From the NCBI GenBank assembly GCA_964441735.1, contig CAYTVB010000003.1:21183-85182 (forward strand): a stretch of DNA of 64,000 nucleotides, given 5' to 3'. Numbering within the stretch: the stretch's first letter is position 1; the number at the start of each line of letters is the position of its first letter. Positions 8,953 through 18,308 of the stretch are shown piece after piece. The translations under genes and the position numbers were made by a program. The notes below the pieces were generated by a model, which was not told the DNA's origin, searched no databases, and saw only the letters and a program-made list of their open reading frames with translations. The stretch comes from JASMTM01 sp964441735 (GTDB lineage: Bacteria > Thermotogota > Thermotogae > Petrotogales > Kosmotogaceae).

Positions 8953-10783
8953 GAATTTCCTGCTGGGGATCAATTACTGGTCTCGTAGCGGAGCTCTGTT
9001 TATGTGGGAAGACAGATACTGGAATCCAGAGGTTATTGAAGAAGAGATTAAAAAAATGAAAGAACTTCATATGAACATATGCCGCTCGTTCATATTAAGT
9101 CACAGCTTTATGACAGAACCTGAAAGGGTAGACAGGGTACGAATTGATAGGTATAAGAAATTCCTCAAGATTTGTGAAAAATATGACCTAAAAACCATTC
9201 CTACCTTTATCGTTGGGCATATGTCTGGTGAGAACTGGGATTTCAGATTCAGAAATGGTCGCGATCTTTATTCAGATCCCTTTATGTTAAGACAACAGGA
9301 ATTTCTCGTAAAAAGCGTAGTACAGGAAATCAACGAATCCGGAGCAATCTGGGGTTACCTTCTTTCCAATGAAATGCCTCTTTATGCAGGAACATCTTCA
9401 CCTGAGAAGATACATAAATGGGCATTTAGATTAACTCAAGCAATAAGGAAATATGATCCCGATAAACCGGTGGGTATTGGCGATGGTTGCTGGAATGCAT
9501 TTGGCGGACAAAATGGGTTTGATTTTGAAAAACTTTCAGGAATAGTGGATTTTTTGGGACCTCATATGTATGTAAGTGAGCCTGATAATTACAGGCACAG
9601 CATGATTACAGAATTTCTAATAGGTTTTTGTAAGCGGTATCAACTGCCTGTAATTATGGAGGAATTTGGTGCTTCATCCAGCCATGCATCAGACAATAAT
9701 ATTTCAAAATATTATAGAGAAATTTTATTCAATATCTTTTTTGCTGGAGGTAAAGGTGCTCTGGGTTGGTGTTTAAGTGACTTTAATTATGTTGATATGA
9801 GACCGTATGTCCATCATCCCTTTGAGCTCAACTTTGGAATTTTTGATAAACAGGGTAAAGCCAAAAAGGTTACAGAAGAATTTACTCGCTTTGGACGTTT
9901 TATAGAGAATTTTAACAACTATAAACCTCAAGGGAAAGAAGCGGCTATTGTGATTTCCAAATTTTATAATGAAGATTTCCCTTTTAGTGAAGATGATAGA
10001 GAAAAAATGGCTTTAAGTTATATTCAAAGTTATGCTTTTGCTACAAAAGCAGGTTTGGAAGTAGATATTGTTGGTGAGAACCCTGAAAGCTGGGAAGGAT
10101 ATAAACTTCTAATTTTGCCATGTGCCAAAAAATATTCTGCAACAACCTGGGAAAATATTTTGAGGTTTGTTGAAAATGGTGGTAACGTTTATTTTAGCTA
10201 TTTCGAAGGATTAACATCTAATCAACCAGGATTATGGATGCATAATTTCAATAATATTGTAAATTGTGAGCACGAGAGAAGATATGGATTACCTGATATA
10301 TTACCTGAAACCATTGAAATTTCATTAAATGAAAATGAAAATTGGAATATTTCTACATCAAATTGCGACAGTGTATGGGAAAAGAGTTTTCTCTCTATTA
10401 ATTGTTCTGATGATGTTGAAGTAAATTTGTTAAGCAATTCCGGGCTGAAACTTGCAGTAAACAAAAAAGGAAAAGGAAAAATTTTCTTTCTAAACTTTCC
10501 TCTAGAGTACATTCTAGGAAAAACACCATATGTTAATGACAATGATGTCTCATATCTAATATATCGCTTTGTTGCAAAAAATGTGAACTTAAACCTTTAT
10601 AGAACTGATAATGCAATGGTTCGCTTAAGGAAAATGGTTGAAGGTTCTAAACAATTACTGGTAATGCAAAATGTTTCCTGGGAAAAACAAGAGATAAAAA
10701 AAATATATACCCCTGATCCTACTGAGGTTAATGAAACGCTTGAACCAAAGGAAATAAAGCTGTTTTCATCTAGTTCAGTTTAG
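8936..10783 (+). CDS. GH5-like glycosidase with C-terminal GATase-like domain
   Basis: Cytoplasmic 615-residue protein without a signal peptide. Residues 1-340 form a clan GH-A barrel. Glu146 in LLSNEMP is the likely acid/base and Glu243 in IMEEFGA the likely nucleophile, as in GH5. Residues about 345-470 resemble the beta-galactosidase trimerisation (GATase-like) domain, and a beta domain follows. I place the start at ATG 8936 (GGAGG 8 nt upstream) rather than the in-frame ATG at 8921, which contains that ribosome binding site. Proximity to two GH130 genes suggests a beta-mannoside or beta-glucomannoside substrate; this is inference. Its last 9 nt overlap the converging GH130 gene. Confidence 0.75.
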   Translation: MKKGFKNFLLGINYWSRSGALFMWEDRYWNPEVIEEEIKKMKELHMNICRSFILSHSFMTEPERVDRVRIDRYKKFLKICEKYDLKTIPTFIVGHMSGENWDFRFRNGRDLYSDPFMLRQQEFLVKSVVQEINESGAIWGYLLSNEMPLYAGTSSPEKIHKWAFRLTQAIRKYDPDKPVGIGDGCWNAFGGQNGFDFEKLSGIVDFLGPHMYVSEPDNYRHSMITEFLIGFCKRYQLPVIMEEFGASSSHASDNNISKYYREILFNIFFAGGKGALGWCLSDFNYVDMRPYVHHPFELNFGIFDKQGKAKKVTEEFTRFGRFIENFNNYKPQGKEAAIVISKFYNEDFPFSEDDREKMALSYIQSYAFATKAGLEVDIVGENPESWEGYKLLILPCAKKYSATTWENILRFVENGGNVYFSYFEGLTSNQPGLWMHNFNNIVNCEHERRYGLPDILPETIEISLNENENWNISTSNCDSVWEKSFLSINCSDDVEVNLLSNSGLKLAVNKKGKGKIFFLNFPLEYILGKTPYVNDNDVSYLIYRFVAKNVNLNLYRTDNAMVRLRKMVEGSKQLLVMQNVSWEKQEIKKIYTPDPTEVNETLEPKEIKLFSSSSV

Positions 10784-11722
10784 GTCTATTTTAGCTGCTC
10801 CAATATACGTGTCTGCAGCTCCATAATATATGAACATTTTATCGTTGTGTATAACGCTACCTTCGAAGAATACGACATTGGGTACCTGACCTTTCTTTTC
10901 CCATGACAGTTCTGGTTCAAAAATCGGTTCATTTGTTCTTTTTATAAGTTTTGCCGGGTTATTTTTATCAAATAAAGCAGCACCAACTCTGTATATTCCA
11001 GAAAAATCCGCACTGTTATAAAACAACAATATTCCTTCATCGGTTATTACTGGAGCTGGACCGGGTTCAACTAACCTATTATCAAAATTCATTGAGCGGG
11101 GGCTTAATACGGGACTGTAATTAACCTGCCAATCTTCCAGGTTATTTGAACTGGCCAGATAGATAGCGCTGTCACCAAAATACATGTAGTATTTTCCGTT
11201 AATTTTTTGAGGAACAATCGCTCCAGACTTTGACCATCTGCTGGTTTTTATTATTGGGCCAACCTTCGTCCAGTTTTTAAAATCCATTGAATATGCCAGA
11301 CACAGTTTTGCATTGGTACCATCATAGCCAGTGTAGGTGAGAATATACATATCATCGATTTTCACAATTCTTGGGTCTTCACAACCACCCGGTATTTCAT
11401 AATCCTCGGTTGGTGATAGGAGTGGTTCGTCCATTTTTTCAAAGTTTATACCATCTATGCTCCTGGCAAGTCCCAGGCTCGAAGTACCGTTCCATTTGTT
11501 AACTCCCGACCAGTCTTCAGCTCTATAAATGAGATTGATTTCACCATCAACAATAATAGCCCCAGGATTAAAAACAGCTTTTGATTCAAAGCCTATTCCT
11601 TCTGGAAGAAGTACTGGATAATCAGAGACTCTTTCAATATCATAAACCTTTTCGAAAGTAAAATTAAAACTCAAAGCAGTAAGAGAAAAACAAATAAATA
11701 AGATAATAAGAACTGATTTCAC
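10775..11722 (-). CDS. Exported GH130-family glycoside phosphorylase/hydrolase
   Basis: GH130 five-bladed propeller of 315 residues with an apparent N-terminal signal peptide (about residues 1-18). The family acts on beta-mannosides, by phosphorolysis or hydrolysis. Landmarks are the IYRAED segment, CEDPRI with the likely proton-donor Asp116, and a C-terminal YYGAADTYIG. An exported GH130 would lack cytosolic levels of phosphate sugar coupling, so a hydrolytic role is plausible but not shown. The start is GTG with GAGGAGG upstream, 2 nt after the preceding gene. It is the last gene of the lacI-led operon and is paralogous to its neighbour. Confidence 0.85.
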   Translation of the reverse strand: MKSVLIILFICFSLTALSFNFTFEKVYDIERVSDYPVLLPEGIGFESKAVFNPGAIIVDGEINLIYRAEDWSGVNKWNGTSSLGLARSIDGINFEKMDEPLLSPTEDYEIPGGCEDPRIVKIDDMYILTYTGYDGTNAKLCLAYSMDFKNWTKVGPIIKTSRWSKSGAIVPQKINGKYYMYFGDSAIYLASSNNLEDWQVNYSPVLSPRSMNFDNRLVEPGPAPVITDEGILLFYNSADFSGIYRVGAALFDKNNPAKLIKRTNEPIFEPELSWEKKGQVPNVVFFEGSVIHNDKMFIYYGAADTYIGAAKIDLN

Positions 11723-11724
11723 TG

Positions 11725-12612
11725 TTATTCCTCCTCAACCCATTTAAGCACTTCCTGTTTTGATATCGTGGCAAGTGCAATGTGGTTATCCGCTGCCCCG
11801 TAATATATGAAGTATTTTTCCTGATGCTCTACCATGGCATCTGCAAAAACAACGTTGGGTACGCCACCAAAGATTTCCCAGTTTTTCTCGGGCTCAAGAA
11901 CAGGATATTGTGTTCTCTTGATAACTCTAGCAGGATTATTCTTATCAAGTAGCATAAATCCAAGTCTATATACAGGTTTTGGTTTATCTTCCACTCCGTG
12001 ATATAAAACTAACCAGCCTTTTTCCAGTTTGATTGGTGGTGCAGCGATGCCGATTTTTAAGTTGTCCCAGCCATCCTTTCTTGGGCTGGCTATTGAAACG
12101 AAATTCTCCCAGTGAATAAGGTCCTTTGAATATGCAAGATACATATCAGGTTCAATTCTGTGAAACATGATATACTTTCCATTGATTTTTTCCGGGAAAA
12201 GTGCAGCATCTTTATTGTCAATATCGGGAATAACCACGCCAAGTCGCTCCCATCTAATAAAATCATCTGTCGATGATAAGGAAATCCTTACTCCTTGAGG
12301 TGAATAGGCTGTGTAAGTCATATAGAATTTGTTATCTATCTTTGTGATTCTTGGATCTTCAACACCGAATAATTCTTCCTGGATGGATGGAGAAAAAACC
12401 GGTTTTTCCATTCGATTAAAGTCAACTCCATCTTCGCTTACCGCGTAACCAATTCTTGAAACCATATCTTCGCCCTGAGCCCGGTACAACAAGTGAAACA
12501 ACCCATCTTTTTTGACCACAGCACAATTAAACACATATTTTGATTCCCAGTGATGATAAGGTATAGGTGAGAGCAACGGATTTAAAACATGCCTTCTGAG
12601 TCTAAGCTTCAT
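11725..12612 (-). CDS. GH130-family beta-mannoside phosphorylase
   Basis: Cytoplasmic GH130 enzyme of 295 residues. The family cleaves beta-1,4-linked mannosyl units, usually with phosphate to give mannose 1-phosphate. Visible are LLYRAQGED, GVEDPRIT with the likely catalytic Asp86, repeated propeller strands, and YYGAADNHIALA at the end. ATG start with CAGGAGG upstream. It lies 15 nt behind the inner-membrane permease and would act on imported oligosaccharides. Exact substrate (mannobiose, mannosyl-glucose, mannosyl-GlcNAc) cannot be read from sequence. Confidence 0.88.
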   Translation of the reverse strand: MKLRLRRHVLNPLLSPIPYHHWESKYVFNCAVVKKDGLFHLLYRAQGEDMVSRIGYAVSEDGVDFNRMEKPVFSPSIQEELFGVEDPRITKIDNKFYMTYTAYSPQGVRISLSSTDDFIRWERLGVVIPDIDNKDAALFPEKINGKYIMFHRIEPDMYLAYSKDLIHWENFVSIASPRKDGWDNLKIGIAAPPIKLEKGWLVLYHGVEDKPKPVYRLGFMLLDKNNPARVIKRTQYPVLEPEKNWEIFGGVPNVVFADAMVEHQEKYFIYYGAADNHIALATISKQEVLKWVEEE

Positions 12613-12627
12613 TTTCTTCTCCTCCTG

Positions 12628-13446
12628 TTATTTTAAAGACATAGATATTCCCTGTAAGAAGTATTTTCTAAATATCAAAAATATCAGTACCATTGGTATA
12701 GTTTGTATTACAGAACCTGCAAGTAGTGGACCAACATAACTCCCATATTCGTGGTTGAAACTCGCTAAAAGAACGGACAAAGGCATTTTATCATAGTTTC
12801 TTATAACAATCAGAGGCCACATGAAATTGTCCCAGATCCCTATGAATGTAAACATACCCACAATTGATGCTGTTGAACCTGTCAGTGGTACCATAACTTT
12901 AGCTATTATCCAGAATTCACGTGCTCCGTCCATTCTAGCTGCTTCAATGAACTCTTTTGGTATAGTTCTATATGACTGTGCAAACATGAAGACTCCCCAG
13001 GCTGACATTAAACTGGGTAAGAACACAGCAGATAATGTATCGGTGAGATTCAATGTTCTTATCAGTACGTATAATGGGACTATGAACAAAAATCCCGGAA
13101 ATAACATTTGAAAAATTATGAAATTGAAAACAATATTCCTTCCTTTAAATCTCAAGCGCGATACTGCGTAGCCTATTATTGCAGAACTAAATAACACAGA
13201 TACAGTAACGATTGCAGAAATTATAATACTATTTCCCAGTGCTCTCACAAAAGGTCTGTGCATTTTTTCAGCTGTTTCCAGAATAAATCTGTAATGCTCT
13301 ATGGTAAAACGAGAAGGCCAAAATGTTGTAAAGATTTGGTCTGATGGTTTAAATGATCCCATAAACATCCAGATATACGGGTATATCCAGATAAAAGAGG
13401 CGATAAATAAAATGACATATAAAATTATCTGGGGTATCTTTTTCAT
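12628..13446 (-). CDS. ABC sugar transporter permease (MalG type)
   Basis: Inner-membrane permease of the CUT1 carbohydrate ABC family, 272 residues with about six helices. The cytoplasmic EAA loop reads EAARMDGAREFWI near residue 178, the contact site for the ATPase. The start overlaps the stop of the partner permease by 4 nt. No ATPase gene lies in the cluster, which is usual for CUT1 systems sharing one MsmX/MalK-type ATPase encoded elsewhere. Confidence 0.93.
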   Translation of the reverse strand: MKKIPQIILYVILFIASFIWIYPYIWMFMGSFKPSDQIFTTFWPSRFTIEHYRFILETAEKMHRPFVRALGNSIIISAIVTVSVLFSSAIIGYAVSRLRFKGRNIVFNFIIFQMLFPGFLFIVPLYVLIRTLNLTDTLSAVFLPSLMSAWGVFMFAQSYRTIPKEFIEAARMDGAREFWIIAKVMVPLTGSTASIVGMFTFIGIWDNFMWPLIVIRNYDKMPLSVLLASFNHEYGSYVGPLLAGSVIQTIPMVLIFLIFRKYFLQGISMSLK

Positions 13447-14324
13447 GCGTATTCGACCTCTCTTTCAATAAGCTTCCGTGTCAAAATCACACAGCCAAAA
13501 CTCATGAGAGCGGCTACAATTGCCAGCGTAGAGGCGTATCCCGGGTCAAGTTTTTGAAAAGCTGTTGTATATACCATCATCTGGAAGGTGAAGGTTCTCT
13601 TCATTGGACCTCCGCCTGTTATTAGATAAGGTTCTGTAAATATTCCAAAAACCAGTGCTATTGCAAGGACCAAGACCATGACTATGGAGGGGTTTAGAAG
13701 TGGTAAAGTAATTTTCCAGAATTTTTTCCATCCGGTTGCCCCATCGAGTTCAGCAGCTTCATATAAAGTTTTTGGAATGGAATTCAATCCTGAAAAAAGT
13801 ATAAGTCCATAGTATCCTATAAATTTCCATGTAACCATCATGGCTATGGATAGAATTGCCAGTTGTGGTTCGCTAAACCAGGGAATTGTTCTTCCTGTTA
13901 GAGCGTAAATGAATTTGTTTAGTGGTCCGTTTATCGCGAAGAGTCTTTGAAAAATAATTGAATAGGCAACTCCAGAAGATACGTTAGCAACAAGAAAAGC
14001 AAGAACAAAAAATGTTTTGAAATATTTGATTTTTGTTAGTGCAACAGCAAACAGAAGAGATAGACCCAGAACCATTGGAATGTAATAAAGCATAAAATTG
14101 AAGGTATTTAGAACGACTCTCCAAAATAAATCATCCTGGAACATTTTTACAAAGTTATAGAACCAAACAAATTTTCTTGGCGTTAAAAAATTCCATCTCG
14201 AGAGAGCCAGTATGAACAACCAGACAAATGGATAACCCCAAAAGATCGCGGTATAGATAAAATATACAAGGGATATTGACCAGCCCTTTGTTGCTTCTAT
14301 TCTGCGTAATGATTTTAAACCCAT
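13443..14324 (-). CDS. ABC sugar transporter permease (MalF type)
   Basis: CUT1 permease of 293 residues with about six helices and an EAA loop EAAELDGATGWKKF. It forms the membrane pore with the MalG-type partner immediately downstream (4-nt overlap). ATG start with AGGAGG 8 nt upstream. It follows the binding-protein gene after a hairpin with a T run (14355-14384), which should reduce its expression relative to the binding protein. Confidence 0.93.
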   Translation of the reverse strand: MGLKSLRRIEATKGWSISLVYFIYTAIFWGYPFVWLFILALSRWNFLTPRKFVWFYNFVKMFQDDLFWRVVLNTFNFMLYYIPMVLGLSLLFAVALTKIKYFKTFFVLAFLVANVSSGVAYSIIFQRLFAINGPLNKFIYALTGRTIPWFSEPQLAILSIAMMVTWKFIGYYGLILFSGLNSIPKTLYEAAELDGATGWKKFWKITLPLLNPSIVMVLVLAIALVFGIFTEPYLITGGGPMKRTFTFQMMVYTTAFQKLDPGYASTLAIVAALMSFGCVILTRKLIEREVEYA

Positions 14325-14354
14325 AAGGTATTCCTCCTGCAGAATGCTTAATAA

Positions 14355-14384
14355 CTAAAAAGCAGGGAGAAATCTCCCCGCTTT
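14355..14384 (-). terminator. Intercistronic hairpin/terminator after binding-protein gene
   Basis: Read on the minus strand, a stem of about 11 bp with one mismatch (14384-14373 with 14370-14359) is followed by five T. It lies directly after the binding-protein stop and before the permease gene. Likely a partial terminator and 3' stabiliser, giving more binding protein than permease. Confidence 0.7.
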
Positions 14385-14387
14385 AAA

Positions 14388-15638
14388 TCAAAACAGTATT
14401 GATCTTATTTTTCCTGCAACATTATTTAGAGCTTCTTCAGGTCCTGCTTTGTCGTACATTAGTGGTTCAACTAAATAATCTGTCATTGCATCCTGAACAT
14501 CAACAGTCTTTGTTGTAAGAGCTGGTGGAACAGCGTAAGGTACATATCCTGCATACTGTGAAAAGAATTCATTTTCAGACATGTAATCTTTAAACATTTC
14601 GTTTGTTAAAAGATCTCCCCTTGCAGGTGGTAGGTTAGTCATAGTAACCCATCTGAGATCATTTTCTTCATTGGAATACACCCATTTGAGAAATTCCCAT
14701 GCTTCTTCTTTATATTTACAGGATTTGAACATTACTAAACCTTTTGTATCAGCAAAGGTAAAAATGGGTTCTTCTTCTGGATAGTAATCCGGAACTGGTG
14801 GAGGTCCAACAACAATATGTTCAAAAACATCAGGGAATTGCTCCTGTGCCCAATTAATTTCCCAGGGCCCTCTTATTCCACCAAGAACGACCCCATAATA
14901 AAGTGGATAGTTTCCAAGATCAACTGCAGTCCAGTTGTTTCTGAACATTTTATAAATAAATTCTACAACACTTTTACCATGTTCATCGTTGAATGTAGCT
15001 CTTGAACGATCAATGTCAAGATATGGGTTTCCACCGCTTGCGGCATAATAATAATTAATGAAATCGAACCATCTATCCCACCAGTTTCTTCCGAGGATAA
15101 CCTGCATTCCGAATTTTTCGTTTGGTACTGAATATTTTTCGCTTATTTCGTATATTTCCGAGTAGGTTCTTGGTGGTTCGTCATAACCAAGTTCTGCAAG
15201 TAAATCACTTCTCCACCAAATAAGCATGGGATTGGAGTAAATGGGAAAAACATGATAATGACCAGAAAATTTCCATCCCTCCACTATTTGTTCCATCTCC
15301 CTCTGTTCAATAAGTTCCCAATATCCAGGAAGAGTTTCCAGTGCGACTAGCTGATCTGCTTCGATCAACTGGGCTGCAAAACCACTAAATATGTTTGTAC
15401 AGATATCAGGACTTCTTCCAGAAGCTATCGAAGTCAAAATAGCCTCTTCTGAACTTCCTGCAGCTGGTATTGTTGACCATTTGATTTGAATGTCAGGATT
15501 TTCTTCATTCCATTGAGTTACCAGTGATTTCCAGAAGCTTTCCTGCAAAGGATTTGGTGCAGTCCAGAATACTATTTCCTTGCCAAATACAGTAAAGGCA
15601 AATAATACAATTAATACAATGAACAATGATTTTTTCAT
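14388..15638 (-). CDS. ABC sugar-binding protein
   Basis: Extracytoplasmic family 1 solute-binding protein, 416 residues, with a signal peptide (about residues 1-19) that lacks a clear lipobox Cys. The mature N-terminus IVFWTAPNPLQESFWK and the later SGRSPDICTNIF and WEFLKWVYSNEEN segments are typical of oligosaccharide binders. Encoded 11 nt after lacI and ahead of the two permeases. Genetic context points to beta-manno-oligosaccharides or related sugars; the ligand is inferred. Confidence 0.9.
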   Translation of the reverse strand: MKKSLFIVLIVLFAFTVFGKEIVFWTAPNPLQESFWKSLVTQWNEENPDIQIKWSTIPAAGSSEEAILTSIASGRSPDICTNIFSGFAAQLIEADQLVALETLPGYWELIEQREMEQIVEGWKFSGHYHVFPIYSNPMLIWWRSDLLAELGYDEPPRTYSEIYEISEKYSVPNEKFGMQVILGRNWWDRWFDFINYYYAASGGNPYLDIDRSRATFNDEHGKSVVEFIYKMFRNNWTAVDLGNYPLYYGVVLGGIRGPWEINWAQEQFPDVFEHIVVGPPPVPDYYPEEEPIFTFADTKGLVMFKSCKYKEEAWEFLKWVYSNEENDLRWVTMTNLPPARGDLLTNEMFKDYMSENEFFSQYAGYVPYAVPPALTTKTVDVQDAMTDYLVEPLMYDKAGPEEALNNVAGKIRSILF

Positions 15639-15649
15639 GTTACCCCTCC

Positions 15650-16627
15650 TTAAATTGTGCTTTCACGCTTAATAAAATGCGTGAATAGCGACGTTTTTAT
15701 GGGATGCTCTTCTTCTCCCATTAAAAGAGTAAACAATCTTCTTGCTGCAACTGAACCAAGCTCATATTTAAAGATTTTTAGAGTAGTTAAGGATGGTGTT
15801 ACAGATGATGCACTCACGATATCATCAAAACCTAAAATAGAAATATCTTCAGGGATTTTAAAGTTGCGTCTTTTTAATTCTTCCATCGCCCTAATAGCAG
15901 CTGTATCATTTGTTCCAAATATGGCTTCGGGCTTTCCATATGTTCTAAGAATCATATCAATCAAAGTGGACATGTTATCGCCAATCTCATCGTATTCATA
16001 GGTCCTTGGAAGCAAACCATGTTTTTCCATCGCAGAAATATATCCATTGTATCTATCTTTGAATCCAAAATGGCTTAAAGGGCCATGAAAAGCTACAATT
16101 TTCTTTAGCCCTTTTTGAATTAAATATTCGATTCCGTAAACGGTACCATCGTAACCATCTGAAATAACACAGTCTATCTTCAAACCCGGGACATATTGAT
16201 CAACAAGAACAATAGGTTTTTGGGTAGATTTGAGTTCTTTTATATAGGAATTAGTTATTTCTCCACCAAGAAGTAAATAACCGTCATATATATATTCAGT
16301 TTCCTTTATCTTTAAAAAATGGGTATTTAAACGATGCTTTTTTGCGAAATCTGTAATTCCTTTTACAACAACTGTATAAAATTCATCTGGATGCGAAGAG
16401 ATCGAATCCAGCACTCTTTCGCCAGACATAATCGCCACATTGTATGTATGCCCTTTTTTTGCTAGAAAGCGGGCAGTTTTTGTTGGCAAATAATTTAGTT
16501 CACCAACAGCCTTAACAACTTTTCTTTTTGTTTTATCTGATACATATCCTTTGTTGTTAATAACACGTGAAACAGTGGCAGTTGAGACGCCGGCTAAATT
16601 TGCTACATCTTTTAAATTAGAACTCAA
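15650..16627 (-). CDS. LacI-family repressor of the beta-mannoside operon
   Basis: 325 residues: an N-terminal LacI helix-turn-helix (LKDVANLAGVSTATVSRVIN, about residues 5-24), a hinge helix near 50-60, then a periplasmic-binding-protein-like effector domain ending in ILGFDDI and a C-terminal dimer region. First gene of its operon. The start is TTG with GGAGTGA upstream. A near-palindromic 16-bp operator lies 18 nt upstream of the start and a matching 14-bp site lies near the divergent gene, so autoregulation and control of the neighbour are likely. Confidence 0.92.
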   Translation of the reverse strand: MSSNLKDVANLAGVSTATVSRVINNKGYVSDKTKRKVVKAVGELNYLPTKTARFLAKKGHTYNVAIMSGERVLDSISSHPDEFYTVVVKGITDFAKKHRLNTHFLKIKETEYIYDGYLLLGGEITNSYIKELKSTQKPIVLVDQYVPGLKIDCVISDGYDGTVYGIEYLIQKGLKKIVAFHGPLSHFGFKDRYNGYISAMEKHGLLPRTYEYDEIGDNMSTLIDMILRTYGKPEAIFGTNDTAAIRAMEELKRRNFKIPEDISILGFDDIVSASSVTPSLTTLKIFKYELGSVAARRLFTLLMGEEEHPIKTSLFTHFIKRESTI

Positions 16628-16644
16628 AATCTTGTCACTCCTTT

Positions 16645-16660
16645 ATGCAAGCGCTTACAT
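16645..16660. promoter_or_regulatory. LacI operator at the lacI promoter
   Basis: 16-bp near-palindrome centred on AAGCGCTT with a single mismatched pair. It covers the predicted transcription start of the minus-strand operon and matches the 16928-16941 site in 12 of 14 core positions. Typical LacI/GalR-family operator form. Confidence 0.8.
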
Positions 16661-16662
16661 AT

Positions 16663-16691
16663 ATTAAAAATATTAACTCATTTTTTGTCAT
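16663..16691 (-). promoter_or_regulatory. Promoter of the lacI-ABC-GH130 operon
   Basis: On the minus strand, -35 ATGACA (16691-16686), a 17-nt spacer and -10 TTTAAT (16668-16663), five of six matches in each box. The predicted start falls inside the operator at 16645-16660. The rest of the 330-nt gap between the divergent genes is AT-rich and shows nothing else I can support. Confidence 0.6.
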
Positions 16692-16890
16692 TTACAATGA
16701 CCTATTAAATACTATTAAGGGTAATTAAACTTGATTATTATCAATTATATTTAATTATTTGTTTGCTTCTATAAATCTAAAATTTTCTTTTTTCTAAAAT
16801 GTCTTCAATGAAATAATGCATTTTTAAGAGATTATTGACAATAATCAGTTCTATATAGCTCAAATCGTTTAAGTTTATGTATAAGCGTAG

Positions 16891-16919
16891 TTAGCACATT
16901 TGATTAATATATGTATAAT
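16891..16919 (+). promoter_or_regulatory. Promoter of the 16958 gene
   Basis: -35 TTAGCA (16891-16896), a 17-nt spacer and a consensus -10 TATAAT (16914-16919). The predicted start near 16926 is directly next to the operator at 16928-16941, which suits repression by the divergent LacI protein. Confidence 0.7.
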
Positions 16920-16927
16920 TTCTTATG

Positions 16928-16941
16928 TGTAACCGCTTACA
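16928..16941. promoter_or_regulatory. LacI operator at the divergent promoter
   Basis: 14-bp near-palindrome TGTAACCGCTTACA with one mismatched pair, sharing its core with the site at 16645-16660. It lies just downstream of the -10 box and upstream of the ribosome binding site of the plus-strand gene. Confidence 0.8.
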
Positions 16942-16957
16942 TAAAAAGGAGGGAAAA

Positions 16958-18292
16958 ATGATGAGACGTATTCTAATCGTTTTATTGTGTTTGTTCTTTG
17001 TTAGCTTTGCGTTTTCGGAAATTGTAGAGATTCCTATCGAGATTTCAAAGACCACAGATATTGATGTTCCTATTGCAGTGAGTATGAATGAAGTACTTAC
17101 GCTGGTCGGTTTGGATTTCGATGCCAACTGGGATTCTCTAAGAGTTATTGATGCTGATGGTTCAGAAATTCCTTACCAGATTGACGATGTTGATTTGAAC
17201 GGAAAGTTGTCATCAGGCGATTTGTTGATCACTTTAGTGAAAGGACCTTCCAAAATAACCGTCAGTGATGATTTTTCGATTGAGATGCCTGAATACACCG
17301 CTTCTTTCTCTGTCAATGAAGAAGAAGGCGTTACAATGATCGAAGGATTTGCATTAAAGGCAAGGATATCAATGAATGGTCTTGTTAGAGTTGAAGAATT
17401 TAGTGGTGTAGAAGGAACTATTGTAGATGAAATTGGTATAGGTAGAGTTTCAGGTTGGGTAGGCTCAACTTACTATGTTGATGGAGAACTTGGGAGGCAT
17501 GAAGAAAAGACATCAGGAGATTTTAGAATTGTAGAAACAAGCGTACTTGAACCCGGTCCGGTAGGAGTTACGGTAGTAACAAAGTTGCAATCAGAAACGT
17601 TCGTTGGCCTTGATCAACATATCGTTACCACAATTTTCAATACTGGTGATATAAGGATGGATAATAGCTTCATATTCAATAATTATCTTGATATGATGAA
17701 AGTTCAGTCCATGATAACAAGGCCTCTAACAGACATATCGGATGATGCAGTTCATATGCTTCCTGTCTTTAGAAGACTGTTATGGACTGATCAATTAAAC
17801 ATTACTCCTCTGGAATACTGGTTTGATAGAAATGCCATAATGTATGTAGATAGGATGCCTTATATTGTTTTCCCGGCAATTGATTCTATGAAACCATTAT
17901 GGTGGGGTGCCACATACATATTCGCTTCTCAAGAATCATGGAGATCCAATTACTCACCTTCTTTGGGAATAGGTGTTGCTGAAATATTACCTGAAAACCC
18001 TGTGGTTTATGCAGATTACAACAAATGGGTAGATGGTAATACATGGATTTATGAAAGCAGAGAATTTCGTGATGGAGTTTTCAAATGGCTCCCTGGAGAA
18101 TTTGAGTTATATGAATCAACAAAGGATATGGTTTCACTAGAAACAACTGATCTTCCAAATCATTATGTTGCAGGTGATGAACTGAACTTTGAAAGATTTT
18201 ATAGTTTGTACAATTCCGAAACTATTGGCAGTGCAATAGGTCATATTGTAAGCAGAACAATTGAGATACAGTCGGTTGAAATTGGTAATTAA
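16958..18292 (+). CDS. Secreted protein of unknown function, LacI-controlled
   Basis: 444 residues with a clear signal peptide (about residues 1-20). Start is ATG 16958 or 16961, behind AGGAGGG; longer reading to 16925 would run through the operator and is rejected. The mature part is rich in beta strand and aromatic residues. Its start, with two parallel segments ending in EIPYQIDDVD, is reminiscent of carbohydrate-active proteins of the DUF4861 kind, but I do not recognise catalytic residues. The shared operator with the GH130 operon suggests a role in binding or cutting an extracellular polysaccharide. Confidence 0.65.
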   Translation: MMRRILIVLLCLFFVSFAFSEIVEIPIEISKTTDIDVPIAVSMNEVLTLVGLDFDANWDSLRVIDADGSEIPYQIDDVDLNGKLSSGDLLITLVKGPSKITVSDDFSIEMPEYTASFSVNEEEGVTMIEGFALKARISMNGLVRVEEFSGVEGTIVDEIGIGRVSGWVGSTYYVDGELGRHEEKTSGDFRIVETSVLEPGPVGVTVVTKLQSETFVGLDQHIVTTIFNTGDIRMDNSFIFNNYLDMMKVQSMITRPLTDISDDAVHMLPVFRRLLWTDQLNITPLEYWFDRNAIMYVDRMPYIVFPAIDSMKPLWWGATYIFASQESWRSNYSPSLGIGVAEILPENPVVYADYNKWVDGNTWIYESREFRDGVFKWLPGEFELYESTKDMVSLETTDLPNHYVAGDELNFERFYSLYNSETIGSAIGHIVSRTIEIQSVEIGN

Positions 18293-18308
18293 GAAATAAA
18301 ATACTATA

